Origin: Torreya grandis
Taxonomy: Eukaryota; Streptophyta; Pinopsida; Cupressales; Taxaceae
NCBI GenBank assembly: GCA_037957365.1
Contig: JARHVA010000398.1
Span: 3,212,001 to 3,276,000, forward strand
Reading direction: 5' to 3'
Length of the DNA stretch: 64,000 nucleotides
Made by a program: the position numbers and the translations under genes. Below, in pieces: positions 1 to 8,888 of the stretch. Each line of letters begins with the position of its first letter. The stretch's first letter is position 1. A model generated the notes under the pieces. It was not told where the DNA came from. It made no database searches and was given only the letters and a program-made list of their open reading frames with translations.

Positions 1-986
1 AGCCTAAGTTAGGCATTTAACTAAGTTTTGTGCCAAATTCTCTGCCAAAAAGGACCGTCGGCACTCATCAAGGAGTCCGCCAACCTTTTTAAAGACTCAA
101 AGCCGTTGGATTTGGTCAATGTAGGATAAAGGATAAGTTCAAAGCGCCTAAATAGAAGGTTGAAGGCTTGAACCACATACCTCCCATGTAAAAGAGATAG
201 GCCTTGACCACTTAGGCTATAGAATTCCAAGTGTTTTGAAAGGAGTGAATGTGTATTTAAAGGTAAGCTTTTGGCCGATTGTGTATTGGAGATTATAGAC
301 CCACTTACAATATTTGGAGCTCTTAGAGGCCAAACTAGAGCTCGAAATAAGCTAAAAACTTGTTTAGAATTTGATACGCTCTGTGAATTATATTTATTTT
401 CCCATTTTGGAGAATTGGTGATGTAATTTTGAGCTATGTAAGTTTCCAATTTCAATTTGGAGAAGCCTTTGCATGTGATTCAGGAAGGTGAAGGACACAC
501 TGAGTCAGCCAAGGTCTTTCAAAGGTTTGAAACATTGTTTTTATAGAGAGTGGATCTATTTTATTTATTATAAGTATTATTTTGTCTTGAAAATTTAGCG
601 ACATTAATGGATCAATTTGATAAGAACTTGGGGACGTAGAAATTTTGAACCCCGTAAACAATTTCTGTGTTTTGATCTTTGAATTCAGTTTTGCATTTTA
701 TTTTCAGTTAATTTGCGGATTATAATTCAGATTTTAATTAGAATGCAAAAATTAATCATTTGATCATTTATGGGAAATTGGATAAAATCAATAATTTGGT
801 AAATTTTGACGGTTTCAATGGATAATTAATGTGATCTATCAATTCACCTTTATTTCAATTTTGAAACTTGATTTAGATCAAATTTTCATCAATTTTTTAA
901 TCATTCCAACATCTTATAAGTTGAGAAATTTAGAATCCATACTTTTAAAATTTCACTTTGAGTTTATCAGTGGTGTTTATGAATCA
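1..986 (+). repeat. 5' LTR of element A (cut by window start)
   Basis: This is the downstream part of a long terminal repeat. It matches 7894-8888 nearly base for base apart from scattered, mostly transition differences, so the window opens about 430 bp inside the LTR. It ends ...TTTATGAATCA and is followed within three bases by a tRNA-iMet-type primer binding site, which sets both the boundary and the plus orientation. The minus-strand reading frames of 70-144 codons across it are chance frames. No promoter box was identified with confidence. Confidence 0.85.
165..219 (-). other. tRNA-like A/B-box module inside the LTR of element A
   Basis: Read on the minus strand, an A-box-like string TAGCCTAAGTGGTCAAGGC (201-219) is followed by a B-box-like GGTTCAAGCC (165-174). 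The span from A-box start to B-box end is 55 nt, the spacing of a normal tRNA gene. Acceptor and T stems are not convincing, so this is a pol III promoter relic (tRNA pseudogene or SINE head) and not a functional tRNA. The same module is in the other LTR at 8058-8112, so it belonged to the LTR before this copy inserted. Confidence 0.5.
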
Positions 987-989
987 AAT

Positions 990-1000
990 TGGTATCAGAG
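990..1000 (+). promoter_or_regulatory. Primer binding site of element A
   Basis: TGGTATCAGAG lies three bases after the LTR end and matches the initiator-methionine tRNA primer site used by most plant LTR retrotransposons. It fixes the element as plus strand. Confidence 0.85.
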
Positions 1001-1086
1001 TGGTTAGAATGCAGGGATTACTTCTAGTTGTGTATTGATAGTTGCTTTCAGAATAGTTGGATTATTGGTTTGTAGATTGATTATAT

Positions 1087-2258
1087 TATTAGGTTATGGA
1101 GCTAAAAGCTTCACTGATGCAAACAGGGGAGGAGGTTGCTAAAGGTTGCTGAGTTGCAGAGCAACCAATGTCAATCTGATCAATCAATGTTGGTCAGGTT
1201 AGTGAAGAAAAGCAACCGACATTGGTCAGGGATCGGCCAACGTCGGTCACCTCCAGGTAGACAGGGACCGACGTCGGTCGCCTGTGCGGTTCAAAACTAC
1301 AAGTTTTATGGGTAGTTAGTTAACGAACCAAGTGTTTGCATGTCAAGAGCCAAATTTAGACTCAAAGCTGCAGATCTAATTATTGTAATTGGATGTCTAA
1401 TTATTGTTTGCATGAGATCTATTTAAGAGACTCATGGGCTGTATTGTAAAGTGTGCTAGTTTTAGTTGAGCAAAGTTAGATCCTTCTGTGTGTGAAGTGA
1501 GCAAGGGTGTTCCTCCTAGTTCCATAGCAGTGCCAAGTGTGGGTGTTGGTTTTGGAGAATCAGAAGGGTTCTTTAGGTGTGTAGGATCTTGGTCAGCAGA
1601 GGTGCATGGCTACGTTAGGAGATCTACATGATAAGTAAGATCATTGATCTACAGGTGTATGTGTGTGCATGATCTAGGTTTGCAGGTGTGTAGAACCAGA
1701 TTGATTTGCAAGTGTGCAAGATCAAGGAGGATAACAACACAATAGGGAGCAGGATCAGGCAGGATCTACTTGGAGTACAGTGTGTACTCAAAAAGAGAGC
1801 AAAGAGGAAGGCAAGGTAGTCCCTTCTGAAGTAAGATCATTTGGGTTGCAGGGTATTGCAGATTTAGGGGAGATCTACTTGGATTAGGTTTATGTACTTG
1901 GAGTGCATGGAGCACTTATGGAGTGCGTGGAGCACTGGTGTACTGGTAGTAGTGGATACTGACTGGTTGGAGGTGAACACCAACTCTATGTTTGAGTTGT
2001 GTGTTGGGACCGTAAGAGAGAGAGCTTTGTGAAAAGAAGTACTGTACACTTGAGGTGTGGGAAGCCTCTGAGAGGTGTGAAGAAGAAGTGGCATCTTCTT
2101 TATTGTATTCTTTTCTGGATGAGTATTAATACAAGTTGTGTATTGTCTCTCATATTCTGTGTTGTTTCTGGTTTCTAGTTACTTGTTACTTCTGGTTAAT
2201 TCCGCATCTTAAGTTGCTTGTATATGGTAATCAATTGTGCTTCCAGGGGTTCCTAACA
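1087..2258 (+). repeat. 5' LTR of copia element C1
   Basis: A 1172-bp repeat that starts TATTAGG (originally TGTTAGG, as in the 3' copy) and ends CCTAACA, pairing directly with the copy at 4354-5514. A TATA-like CTATTTAAGAGA lies near 1426 and is conserved at the equivalent place in the 3' LTR and in the related LTR at 60.1 kb. The LTR carries a cluster of CGACGTCGGTC-type sites between about 1185 and 1280. A 10-bp GGTTGCTAAA microduplication near 1134 is absent from the 3' LTR. Confidence 0.9.
1266..1279. promoter_or_regulatory. Perfect palindrome GACCGACGTCGGTC in the C1 5' LTR
   Basis: A 14-bp perfect palindrome with the core GACGTC (ACGT-core, C-box class of plant bZIP sites), preceded by degenerate half-sites such as CCGACATTGGTC and CCAACGTCGGTC from about 1190. 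The same palindrome is intact at 4523-4536 and 60307-60320. A cis-regulatory role is inferred from conservation only. Confidence 0.55.
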
Positions 2259-2260
2259 GT

Positions 2261-2272
2261 TGGTATCAGAGC
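2261..2272 (+). promoter_or_regulatory. Primer binding site of C1
   Basis: TGGTATCAGAGC two bases after the LTR terminus CCTAACA is complementary to the 3' end of initiator-methionine tRNA, as in most Ty1/copia elements. Confidence 0.9.
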
Positions 2273-2330
2273 TAAGATTGCAGGGAGCAGGTTTTATGTT
2301 TGGTTATAGGTCACTCTCAGGGGTTTCTAA

Positions 2331-3362
2331 TTGAGTGGGAGTATAGCAACGATAGAAGAAAGTAAGCTACGAATGGAGAAATTGAATAGCATGAATGGTC
2401 ACTTACGGTGTTATGGAAAGAAAGAGCAGGTAAAGAAATATTGTTTGTTGATAGCAGATCAGCATGAAGAAGCAGATGTTGTAGGTGTTGTTGCACATGA
2501 TGCTCTGGATAAAGTTGAATCTTGGTTAATAGATTCTGTTGCCTCTTTCCATGTAGCCCCAAGTAGAGGGGTTGGTGAGCCTTGTCAGATTGTTGGCAAA
2601 GGGGAAGTGTTGCTGAAATTGCAGGCGACCAACACATGGGTGTTGAAGAAGGTCATGCAGGTCCCAATCTTGGAGATGTGGCTAATTGCTTTAGGAAAGT
2701 TGGGTGATGAGAGATGCACAAGAACTCTCACAGTGGATGCACTTGAATTAGCATGTGGTAAGAAAGCAAGTACTCTTTATCTACTTGCTTGTATTACTGA
2801 CTCCACTTCTGTTGTACAGGTGTGACTTTATAGGCTTGGTCACATAAGTGAGAAGGGAATGGATGTTCTTAAGATAAATGGTAAGAGATCAGCTTCAGAG
2901 AGCATAGACCGAGATTTTTGTGAGCAGTGGGATGCTACAAGAAAGGATTGGATTTATTGCAGGAAAAGGAAGACTGATGTATTTGATAAACTTAAGAACT
3001 GGAAAGCCTTGGTGTTCTTGGAGGAGATGACGGACAAAGACCAGTGGATGGGGATGGATACTTCTGAGTAGGGTAGTTTGGACATGGGATTGATTCAAAG
3101 GAGCTCGCAGGTAAAAAGTCATCACTCACAGGCGAACACACTTACCGGCGTTGGTCAAGGGGAACCAACGTCGAACAGACAGGTGCCAATGTCGATCATG
3201 TGCAGACCAGATCTGGTGGTGTCAGGTAGTGTGGCTATTGGCATCAATCAGGGAACCAACATCGGTGACCAGGTAAGATTGACATCGATCATAAAACTGA
3301 CATCATCAAAAAGGACAGTCGCATGCAGATTGTGTGGTGACCGAGGTCAGTCACTGAGATAG
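2331..3362 (+). pseudogene. C1 copia polyprotein N-terminal remnant (knuckle, protease, pre-integrase)
   Basis: One frame with stops at 2823, 2832 and 3069. In order it shows: a degenerate zinc knuckle (HLRCYGKKEQVKKYC near 2398-2445, spacing disturbed); a copia protease start WLIDSVASFHVAP at about 2521, where the catalytic DSG is altered to DSV; the following strand IVGKGEV; and, after the first stop, LYRLGHISEKGMDVL, typical of the GAG-pre-integrase HHCC region. Past about 3080 the frame continues as a Ser/Thr-rich spacer (3078-3362) that also contains CCAACGTCG-type motifs. No integrase core with DDE residues follows, which points to a deletion. Non-functional. Confidence 0.75.
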
Positions 3363-3462
3363 ATTTTAGGCAGACAGCAAGCTGTCAAGGAGTCTCAAAC
3401 ACCCATGGGGAGGACTAAAAGTGTAAGTAAGCCTCAAATTCATTGTTTCTCTTCTTTATACT

Positions 3463-4340
3463 AGTTGCTGACTGCAGAGCAGGAAGGATCCAGGAAATAG
3501 TGGGAGCTTGGCATGAACAGGATGCAGGACCAAACGAGAGATTTGGTAGGGTTGCCAGCTGGTATGAAAGCACTAAGATGAATGGATACCTTGGTTAAAG
3601 AATAGAGAGAATGTACACGTGAGACAGAAGACCAGGCCATATGGTCTTGAGGAAGCTGTAGGATAGTGGTATAGGTTTTGACAGGTGGATGACAAATTAG
3701 GGCTTTAGTCAATGTCAGTGTAACCATTGTGTTTGTCTTACCAGGTGGATGATGGTCGTAACATTATCCTGTTACTGTATGTGGATGGTTTGCTAGCAGG
3801 GTTGTACATACAGGGTTTTGCTGAGCTAAGGGTAAGATTAGTTCAGTGGTTTGCCATGAAGGATTTGGAGCAACAAAATTCTTTGGCATGAGAGATATGG
3901 AAGATCACAGGTTGATTTTGTCTCTAGTGGGAGCTGATGTGAATCAGGTGTTGGCAAGGTTCAGGATGTAGAATCAGAGCACACTAAGGGCTAGATAGTT
4001 TAGTGTTTGAAATCACATGAGGTTTGGTATAGACCTGAGTTTGCCCAAGCAGTGGGTGCTGTCAGAAAGTTTGGAGCCGATCTGAGAAAGAAGCACTGGA
4101 GGGCAATTTAGTGGATTCTTAGGTATTTGAGAGGGACCAGCAGCAGGTCAACATGCTATGTAGGGTCAAGTTCTTTTCTACATGTGTTTTAAGATGTAGA
4201 TGCGGTAGGTTACTTGGATGACAGGAGGTGCACCACAGGTTGTGTGGTGGGTGGTCTTCAAGATTGATCTTGAAGAGGGATACAAACCAGGAAATAGATT
4301 AGACAGGGTACAGGTACAGGTAAAGTGTAGCTATTTATCT
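3463..4340 (+). pseudogene. C1 copia reverse transcriptase and RNase H remnant
   Basis: Scrambled frames keep recognisable copia landmarks: the RT N-terminal block with DLVGLPAGMKAL (about 3540-3572), the catalytic region LLYVDGLLAG (tyrosine codon at 3778; YVDD altered to YVDG), FAMKDLE (about 3849), and the RNase H block WILRYLRGTSSRS followed by VDAVGYLDDRRCTTGCVV (about 4110-4250). Stops and frameshifts occur throughout. The C-terminal part of RNase H is missing before the PPT at 4341. Confidence 0.75.
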
Positions 4341-4353
4341 CCAAGTGGGAGAT
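4341..4353 (+). promoter_or_regulatory. Polypurine tract of C1
   Basis: CCAAGTGGGAGAT directly abuts the 3' LTR start TGTTAGG, the usual position and composition for priming plus-strand synthesis in Ty1/copia elements. Confidence 0.8.
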
Positions 4354-5514
4354 TGTTAGGTTGTGGAGCTAAAAGCTTCATTGATGTAAATAGGGGAGGA
4401 GGTTGCTGAGTTGCAGAGTAACCAACGTCACTCTGATTAGCCAACATCGATCAGGTTAGTGAAGAGAAGCAACTGATATCGGTTAGGAATCGGTTGACGT
4501 CAGTCACCTCCAGGCAGACAGGGACCGACGTCGGTCACCTGTGCGGTTCAAAACTACAAGTTTTATGGGCAGTTAGTTAACAAACCAAGTGTTTGCATGT
4601 CAAGAGCCAAATTTAGACTCAAAGCTGTAGATCTAATTATTGTAATTAGATGTCTAATTATTGTTTGCATGAGATCTATTTAAGAGACTCATGGGCTGTA
4701 TTGTAAAGTGTGCTAGTTTGAGTTGAGCAAAGTTAGCTCCTTCTGTGTGTGAAGTGAGCAAGGGTGTTCCTCCTAGTTCCACAGTAGTGCCAAGTGTGGG
4801 TGCTGGTTTTGGAGAATCAGAAGGGTTCTTCAGGTGTGTAGGATCTTGGTCAGCAGGGTGCATGGCTATGTTAGGAGATCTACATGGTAAGTAAGATCAT
4901 TGATATGCAAGTGTATGTGTGTGCATGATCCAGGTTTGTAGGTGTGCAAAACCAGATTGATTTGTAGGTGTGCAAGATCAGGGAGGATAGAAACACAACA
5001 GGGAGCAGGATCAGGCAGGATCTACTTGGAGTACAGTGTGTACTCAAAAAGAGAGCAAAGAGGAAGGCAAGGTATTCCCTTCCGAAGGAAGATCATTTGG
5101 GTTGTAGGGTATTGCAAATTTAGGGGAGATCTACTTGGAGTAGGTTTGTGTACTTGGATTGCGTGGAACACTTGTGGAGTGCGTGGAGCACTGGTGTACT
5201 GGCAGTAGTGGATAATGAATGGTTGGAGGTGAACACCAACTATGTGTTTGAGTTGTGTGTTGGGACCATAAGAGAGAGAGCTTTGTGGAAAGAAGTACTG
5301 TACACTTGAGGTGTGGGAAGCCTCTAAGAGGTGTGAAGAAGAAGTGGCATCTTCTTTATTGTATTCTTTTTTGGATGAGTATTAATACAAGTTGTGTATT
5401 GTCTCTCATATTCTGTGTTGTTTCTAGTTTCTAGTTACTTGTTACTTCTGGTTAATTCTGCATCTTAAGTTGCTTGTATATGGTAATCAATTGTGCTTCT
5501 GGGGGTTCCTAACA
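4354..5514 (+). repeat. 3' LTR of copia element C1
   Basis: A 1161-bp partner of the 1087-2258 LTR, with canonical TGTTAGG...CCTAACA ends, followed by the target duplicate TATAT. Differences from the 5' LTR cluster in the CpG-containing half-sites (about 4420-4510), while the central palindrome at 4523-4536 is unchanged. The short frames on either strand inside it are not coding. Confidence 0.9.
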
Positions 5515-5530
5515 TATATTGCAGTGTGCA

Positions 5531-5622
5531 GTGAGAAATTGGGTGTTTACAGGAAACCATGGGTAATTTTTCATAGGTGAGAAATTGGGTGTTTACAGGA
5601 AACCATGGGTAATTTTTCATAG
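5531..5622. repeat. Perfect 46-bp tandem duplication
   Basis: Two identical 46-bp units (5531-5576 and 5577-5622), each starting GTGAGAAATTGGG, lie between the C1 target duplicate and the gag-like frame of element A. The unit length is not a multiple of three, so it would disturb any frame read through it. Exact identity in otherwise decayed sequence suggests a recent event. Confidence 0.9.
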
Positions 5623-6477
5623 ATTGAGGTCATCAAAGATGAAAATGCAATCTTAAGATGCCAAAAATTTGCACTTGAATTACAAGTGGCAAAGTTAAAA
5701 TCAGAGCTTGAATCCAAGGATGAGCTCTTGATTAGATTGCAATGTGGTGAGTGTGAAAATGTAAAGCCTTCAACTTTAGATACAGAGACTATGACTAAGT
5801 GCACTGTAAGTTTTTCACCATAGGAATCTTCATCTTCTTCTACCATTTCAGATTTAGATTCTATTAATATTGTTTTTGGTGATTTTGAAAGATACACTAA
5901 GGGCATAGGATCTAAATTGTTGTTTAAAATGGGTTATAATGGAGCAGGACTTGGTAGAGATAGCCAAGGTATATCTAACCCAATTCAGGTTGAGCATAGA
6001 CCTCTTCATGCAAGTTTGGGTTATACTAGTGTGCAGGTGGATGATGGAGAAGTTTCTTCCATGGCTAAAGGAAGATGAGCTTCTAATAGCAAAGGTTCTA
6101 GGCCACTAGTTCAAAAGTGTAAAGGTAAAAGAGGTATTGAGATTCCACCTCCTGATTCTTACACTAAATCTTTTGATCCAATTGATACTTTTAAGAAGTT
6201 TGGATATAATGTATAGAAGATAATGCAATCATTTCCATGCACTTTTTGTGGGATGAATAACCATAGTGCTAAGACTTGTTGGAAACAAAAAGCTTTGTTT
6301 AAGCAAATTGCATGTTTGAAAGACCATTCTCATGTTATGTTGGGAATTGGCAAAAGGGGACCCTCACCTAAGAAGGATGTTTGCACTCATTGTAAAGTAA
6401 GTGGACATAGGATTGATAGATGTTTTAAGCTTCATTCATCTTCACATTCAAGTAATGTTAAAACTAAGATGATTTAA
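5623..6477 (+). pseudogene. Element A gag-like protein with G-patch and two CCHC zinc knuckles
   Basis: A single open frame broken only by stops at 5821 (TAG), 6076 (TGA) and 6214 (TAG), with no frameshift. The N-terminal part is a Glu/Lys/Leu-rich coiled-coil-like stretch (about 5626-5750). A G-patch follows at about 5911-6030, with LLFKMGYNGAGLGRDSQGIS and then RPLHASLGY, matching the family's KMGW-x-GxGLG-x-QGI-x-P pattern. Two CX2CX4HX4C knuckles lie at 6238-6279 (CTFCGMNNHSAKTC) and 6382-6423 (CTHCKVSGHRIDRC), all ligands intact. The domains point to RNA or nucleocapsid binding. No true start codon was located, and the upstream end is obscured by the 46-bp duplication. Confidence 0.75.
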
Positions 6478-7451
6478 AAACCTCTCACTAAGATTAATGA
6501 AGCTAATTCAATGCATAATGTAGTTGACAATACAATCCAGGATAAGGTAAAACCTACAAGTGAAAATCCATTTAATAGGTTAAGTCAATAGTTTTTTCAA
6601 TTACATATGGCAAAGCCCAAATTGATAAAGTATGCAATTGATAATGAATCCATAGAGACAATCAATTTCACTAGGAAGAAAGAATTGGTTAAGTGGATTA
6701 TCACTACATTCTTTTTGCAAAGCATGGTTATGAATTCACCTAAGGGAATGAACAAGATTTGATAGATGTAGATTAGAGTTTATGGGAACACTTCAAGACA
6801 GGTTTACCATATGAAGTTTTTTGATTCTCACTTTTTGATAATTCTAAGTTTTTGATCTCCAGAATATACTGTATGGGTAGTCTAATAATGGATAAGACAT
6901 TAGATCATTTGAAACAATTAGGGATATAGCAGAGTGATGTTGTGAGTTGTTTCTTTATAGCATTTGACAGTGAGACTGCTATTTTGAATGTATCTATTTT
7001 GGCACAGAGATGTTTAGATGCATTTTTTTAAGACCCTTTGGGCATGTTTAGATGATAGGTAACATACACTTTTGGTTGTTCGTATTTTGCTTAGCACTGT
7101 AAGTCCCATTCAAGGAAATGCATTTCAACATGCCTACAACATTAATTGTAAGTTTTCAGCATTATAAACTTGTCTTGCAGTTACATTGGGAGTTCTTTCA
7201 GTTTTTGGCAATTCACCGCTTTACAGGGTGTGATATGTGGGCAAGTAATTTGATATGTTGTAATCACTTTGGCAGTTGTAGATTCACTTACTCATACCTT
7301 TTAGATTGGGCATTTTTTTAGTTTGATTATGAATCATTTGAATGGAATTATTTATATCTCTTTTCTATGATTGGGTTCTATTTTCATGGATGCAGTAGAC
7401 CAGTTATAAGATTTCAGGTGATAGTCAACTTTTGGAGACCAAAAGCCTCTT
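6478..7451 (+). other. Rest of element A internal region, no recognised domain
   Basis: Short broken frames follow the zinc-knuckle protein (for example around 6490-6760 and 7118-7321), rich in stops. I find no aspartic protease, RT, RNase H or integrase motif on either strand. It is probably decayed gag C-terminus and 3' untranslated sequence leading to the PPT. Confidence 0.5.
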
Positions 7452-7462
7452 TTGTAGGGAGG
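7452..7462 (+). promoter_or_regulatory. Polypurine tract of element A
   Basis: TTGTAGGGAGG directly precedes the LTR start TGTGATCTGG. The upstream context ACCAAAAGCCTCTTTTG is nearly the same as in front of element D's 3' LTR, linking A and D. Confidence 0.7.
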
Positions 7463-7805
7463 TGTGATCTGGAGTTCATTTCAAAAAAAGTTTCCAAATC
7501 ATGATGAATTTTTTTTCGCAGCATAGATCTCATTGAGAGCTTTCTGATGCTTTTTGTGGTTTGAAAAACAGACACCGTATGCAAAAGTTACAGGCTGCTG
7601 AAGCTCTGATGCGACAAGGAAAATGTGGTGTCGCAAGATGACATGGTGCAATATGGACATGCCAAGTGGTCTAATCAGGTGGTGACATGTGGCAGTGAAG
7701 GAGAGTCCAAAAATTTGGGATTTGGTTAATTTTTGTCTTTGATGGATAATTTATTGTATTTGAATTATAATGATTTTACATTTTGTAATAAGACTTTTCA
7801 AACCA

Positions 7806-7813
7806 CCACGTGG
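7806..7813. promoter_or_regulatory. G-box palindrome CCACGTGG in LTR A
   Basis: A perfect G-box (CACGTG core), a bZIP/bHLH binding motif, in the U3-like part of the LTR. Element D's LTRs also carry CACGTG, at 29674 and 34321. Function is inferred from motif identity only. Confidence 0.4.
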
Positions 7814-8057
7814 CAAGCCAACAAACCAAATCTGCCACGCCATCCACCTTACCACACAAAGACCACATCCTACCCAAGGAAATCTCCAATGGAAGCCTAA
7901 GTTAGGGATTTATCTAAGTCTTGCACCAAAGTCTCCCCCAAAAAGGGCCGTCAGCACTTATCAAGGAGTCCGCCAACCTTTTTAAAGACTAAAAGCCATT
8001 GGATTTGGTCAATGTGGGATAAAGGATAAGTTCAAACCGCCTAAATAGAACGTTGAA

Positions 8058-8112
8058 TACTTGAACTACCAACCTCCCATGCAAAAGAGATATGCCTTGA
8101 CCACTTAGGCTA
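8058..8112 (-). other. Second copy of the tRNA-like module in LTR A
   Basis: This is the equivalent of 165-219. The A-box-like string (8094-8112) is identical or nearly so, while the B box is weaker (AGTTCAAGTA). It confirms that the module is part of the LTR and not a separate insertion in one copy. Confidence 0.45.
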
Positions 8113-8888
8113 TGGACTTCCAAGTGTTTTGAAAGGAGCGAACATGTATTTAAAGGTAAGCTTCTGGTTGACTGTGTATTGGAGATTATAGACCCGCTTA
8201 CAGTATTTGGTCATTTTAGAGCTCTTAGAGGCCGAAACAGAGCTCAAAGTAAACTATAAACTTGTTTATATTTTTGATACACTCTATTTAGTATATTCAT
8301 TTTATCATTTTGGATAATTGGTGATGTCATTTTGAGCTACAAAAGTTGCCAATTTCAATTTGGAGAAGCCTCTGTGTGTGATTCAGGAAGGTGAAGGACG
8401 TGCTGAGTCAGCCAAGGTCTTTCGAAGGTCTAAAACATTGTTTTTATAGAGAGTAGATCTATTTTGTTGATTGTAAGTATTATTTTGGCTTGTAAATATA
8501 CTGACATTAATGGATCAGTTCGATAAGAACTTGGGGACGTAGGAATTTCGAACCCCGTAAACAATTTTTGTGCTTTGATCTTTGAATTCAGTTTTGCATT
8601 TCATTTTAAGTTGATTTTAAGATTATAATTCAGATTTTAATCAGAATGCAAAAATTAATCATTTGATCATTTACAGGAAATTGTATAAAATAAAAAATTT
8701 GGTAAATTCTGACGGTTTCAATGGATAATTAATGTTATCTATCAATTCACCTTTATTTCAGTTTTAAAACTTGATTTAGATCAGATTTTCATCAATTTTT
8801 TAATCATTCCAACATCTTATAAATTTAGGAATTTAGAATTGTACTTTTAAAATTTCACTTTCAGTTTATCAGTGGTGTTTATGGATCA

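Larger units (their letters stand above)
1087..5514 (+). mobile_element. C1: deleted Ty1/copia element nested in element A
   Basis: A structurally complete LTR retrotransposon of 4.4 kb with LTRs at 1087-2258 and 4354-5514, PBS at 2261, PPT at 4341-4353 and a perfect 5-bp target duplication TATAT (1082-1086 and 5515-5519). The internal region is only about 2.1 kb. Knuckle, protease, pre-integrase, RT and RNase H remnants occur in copia order, but the integrase core is missing. It inserted into element A's leader, 87 bp after A's primer binding site. It is inactive through internal deletion and many stops. Confidence 0.9.
1..8888 (+). mobile_element. Element A: non-autonomous long-LTR retrotransposon with gag-like ORF
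   Basis: The element comprises LTR (<1-986), PBS (990), internal region (987-1086 plus 5520-7462, about 2.04 kb after removing the nested copia element), PPT (7452-7462) and 3' LTR (7463-8888, 1426 bp). The only recognisable product is a gag-like protein with a G-patch and two CCHC knuckles. No protease, RT, RNase H or integrase is visible, so mobilisation must have depended on another element. It interrupts the RT of element B, which resumes at 8889. The left junction is outside the window, so the target duplication cannot be tested. By structure it resembles LARD or TR-GAG elements. Confidence 0.75.
7463..8888 (+). repeat. 3' LTR of element A
   Basis: A 1426-bp LTR from TGTGATCTGG to TTTATGGATCA, whose last 995 bp pair with 1-986. 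The end position comes from comparison with element D, whose LTR ends with the same terminal string, and from the resumption of element B coding at 8889. A start codon at 8872 that seems to open the downstream RT frame lies inside this LTR and is not genuine. The LTR holds a G-box and a second copy of the tRNA-like module. Confidence 0.85.

Noticed and set aside
21..661. Minus-strand open frames of 144 and 69 codons at the window start
   Set aside because: They lie wholly in the 5' LTR of element A, the equivalent region of the other LTR (7894-8540) does not preserve them, and they overlap the tRNA-like module.
8872..8888. ATG at 8872 as the start of the RT-containing frame
   Set aside because: The first codons belong to the end of LTR A; RT coding of element B only resumes at 8889. 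The ATG is accidental and the true N-terminus is outside the window.
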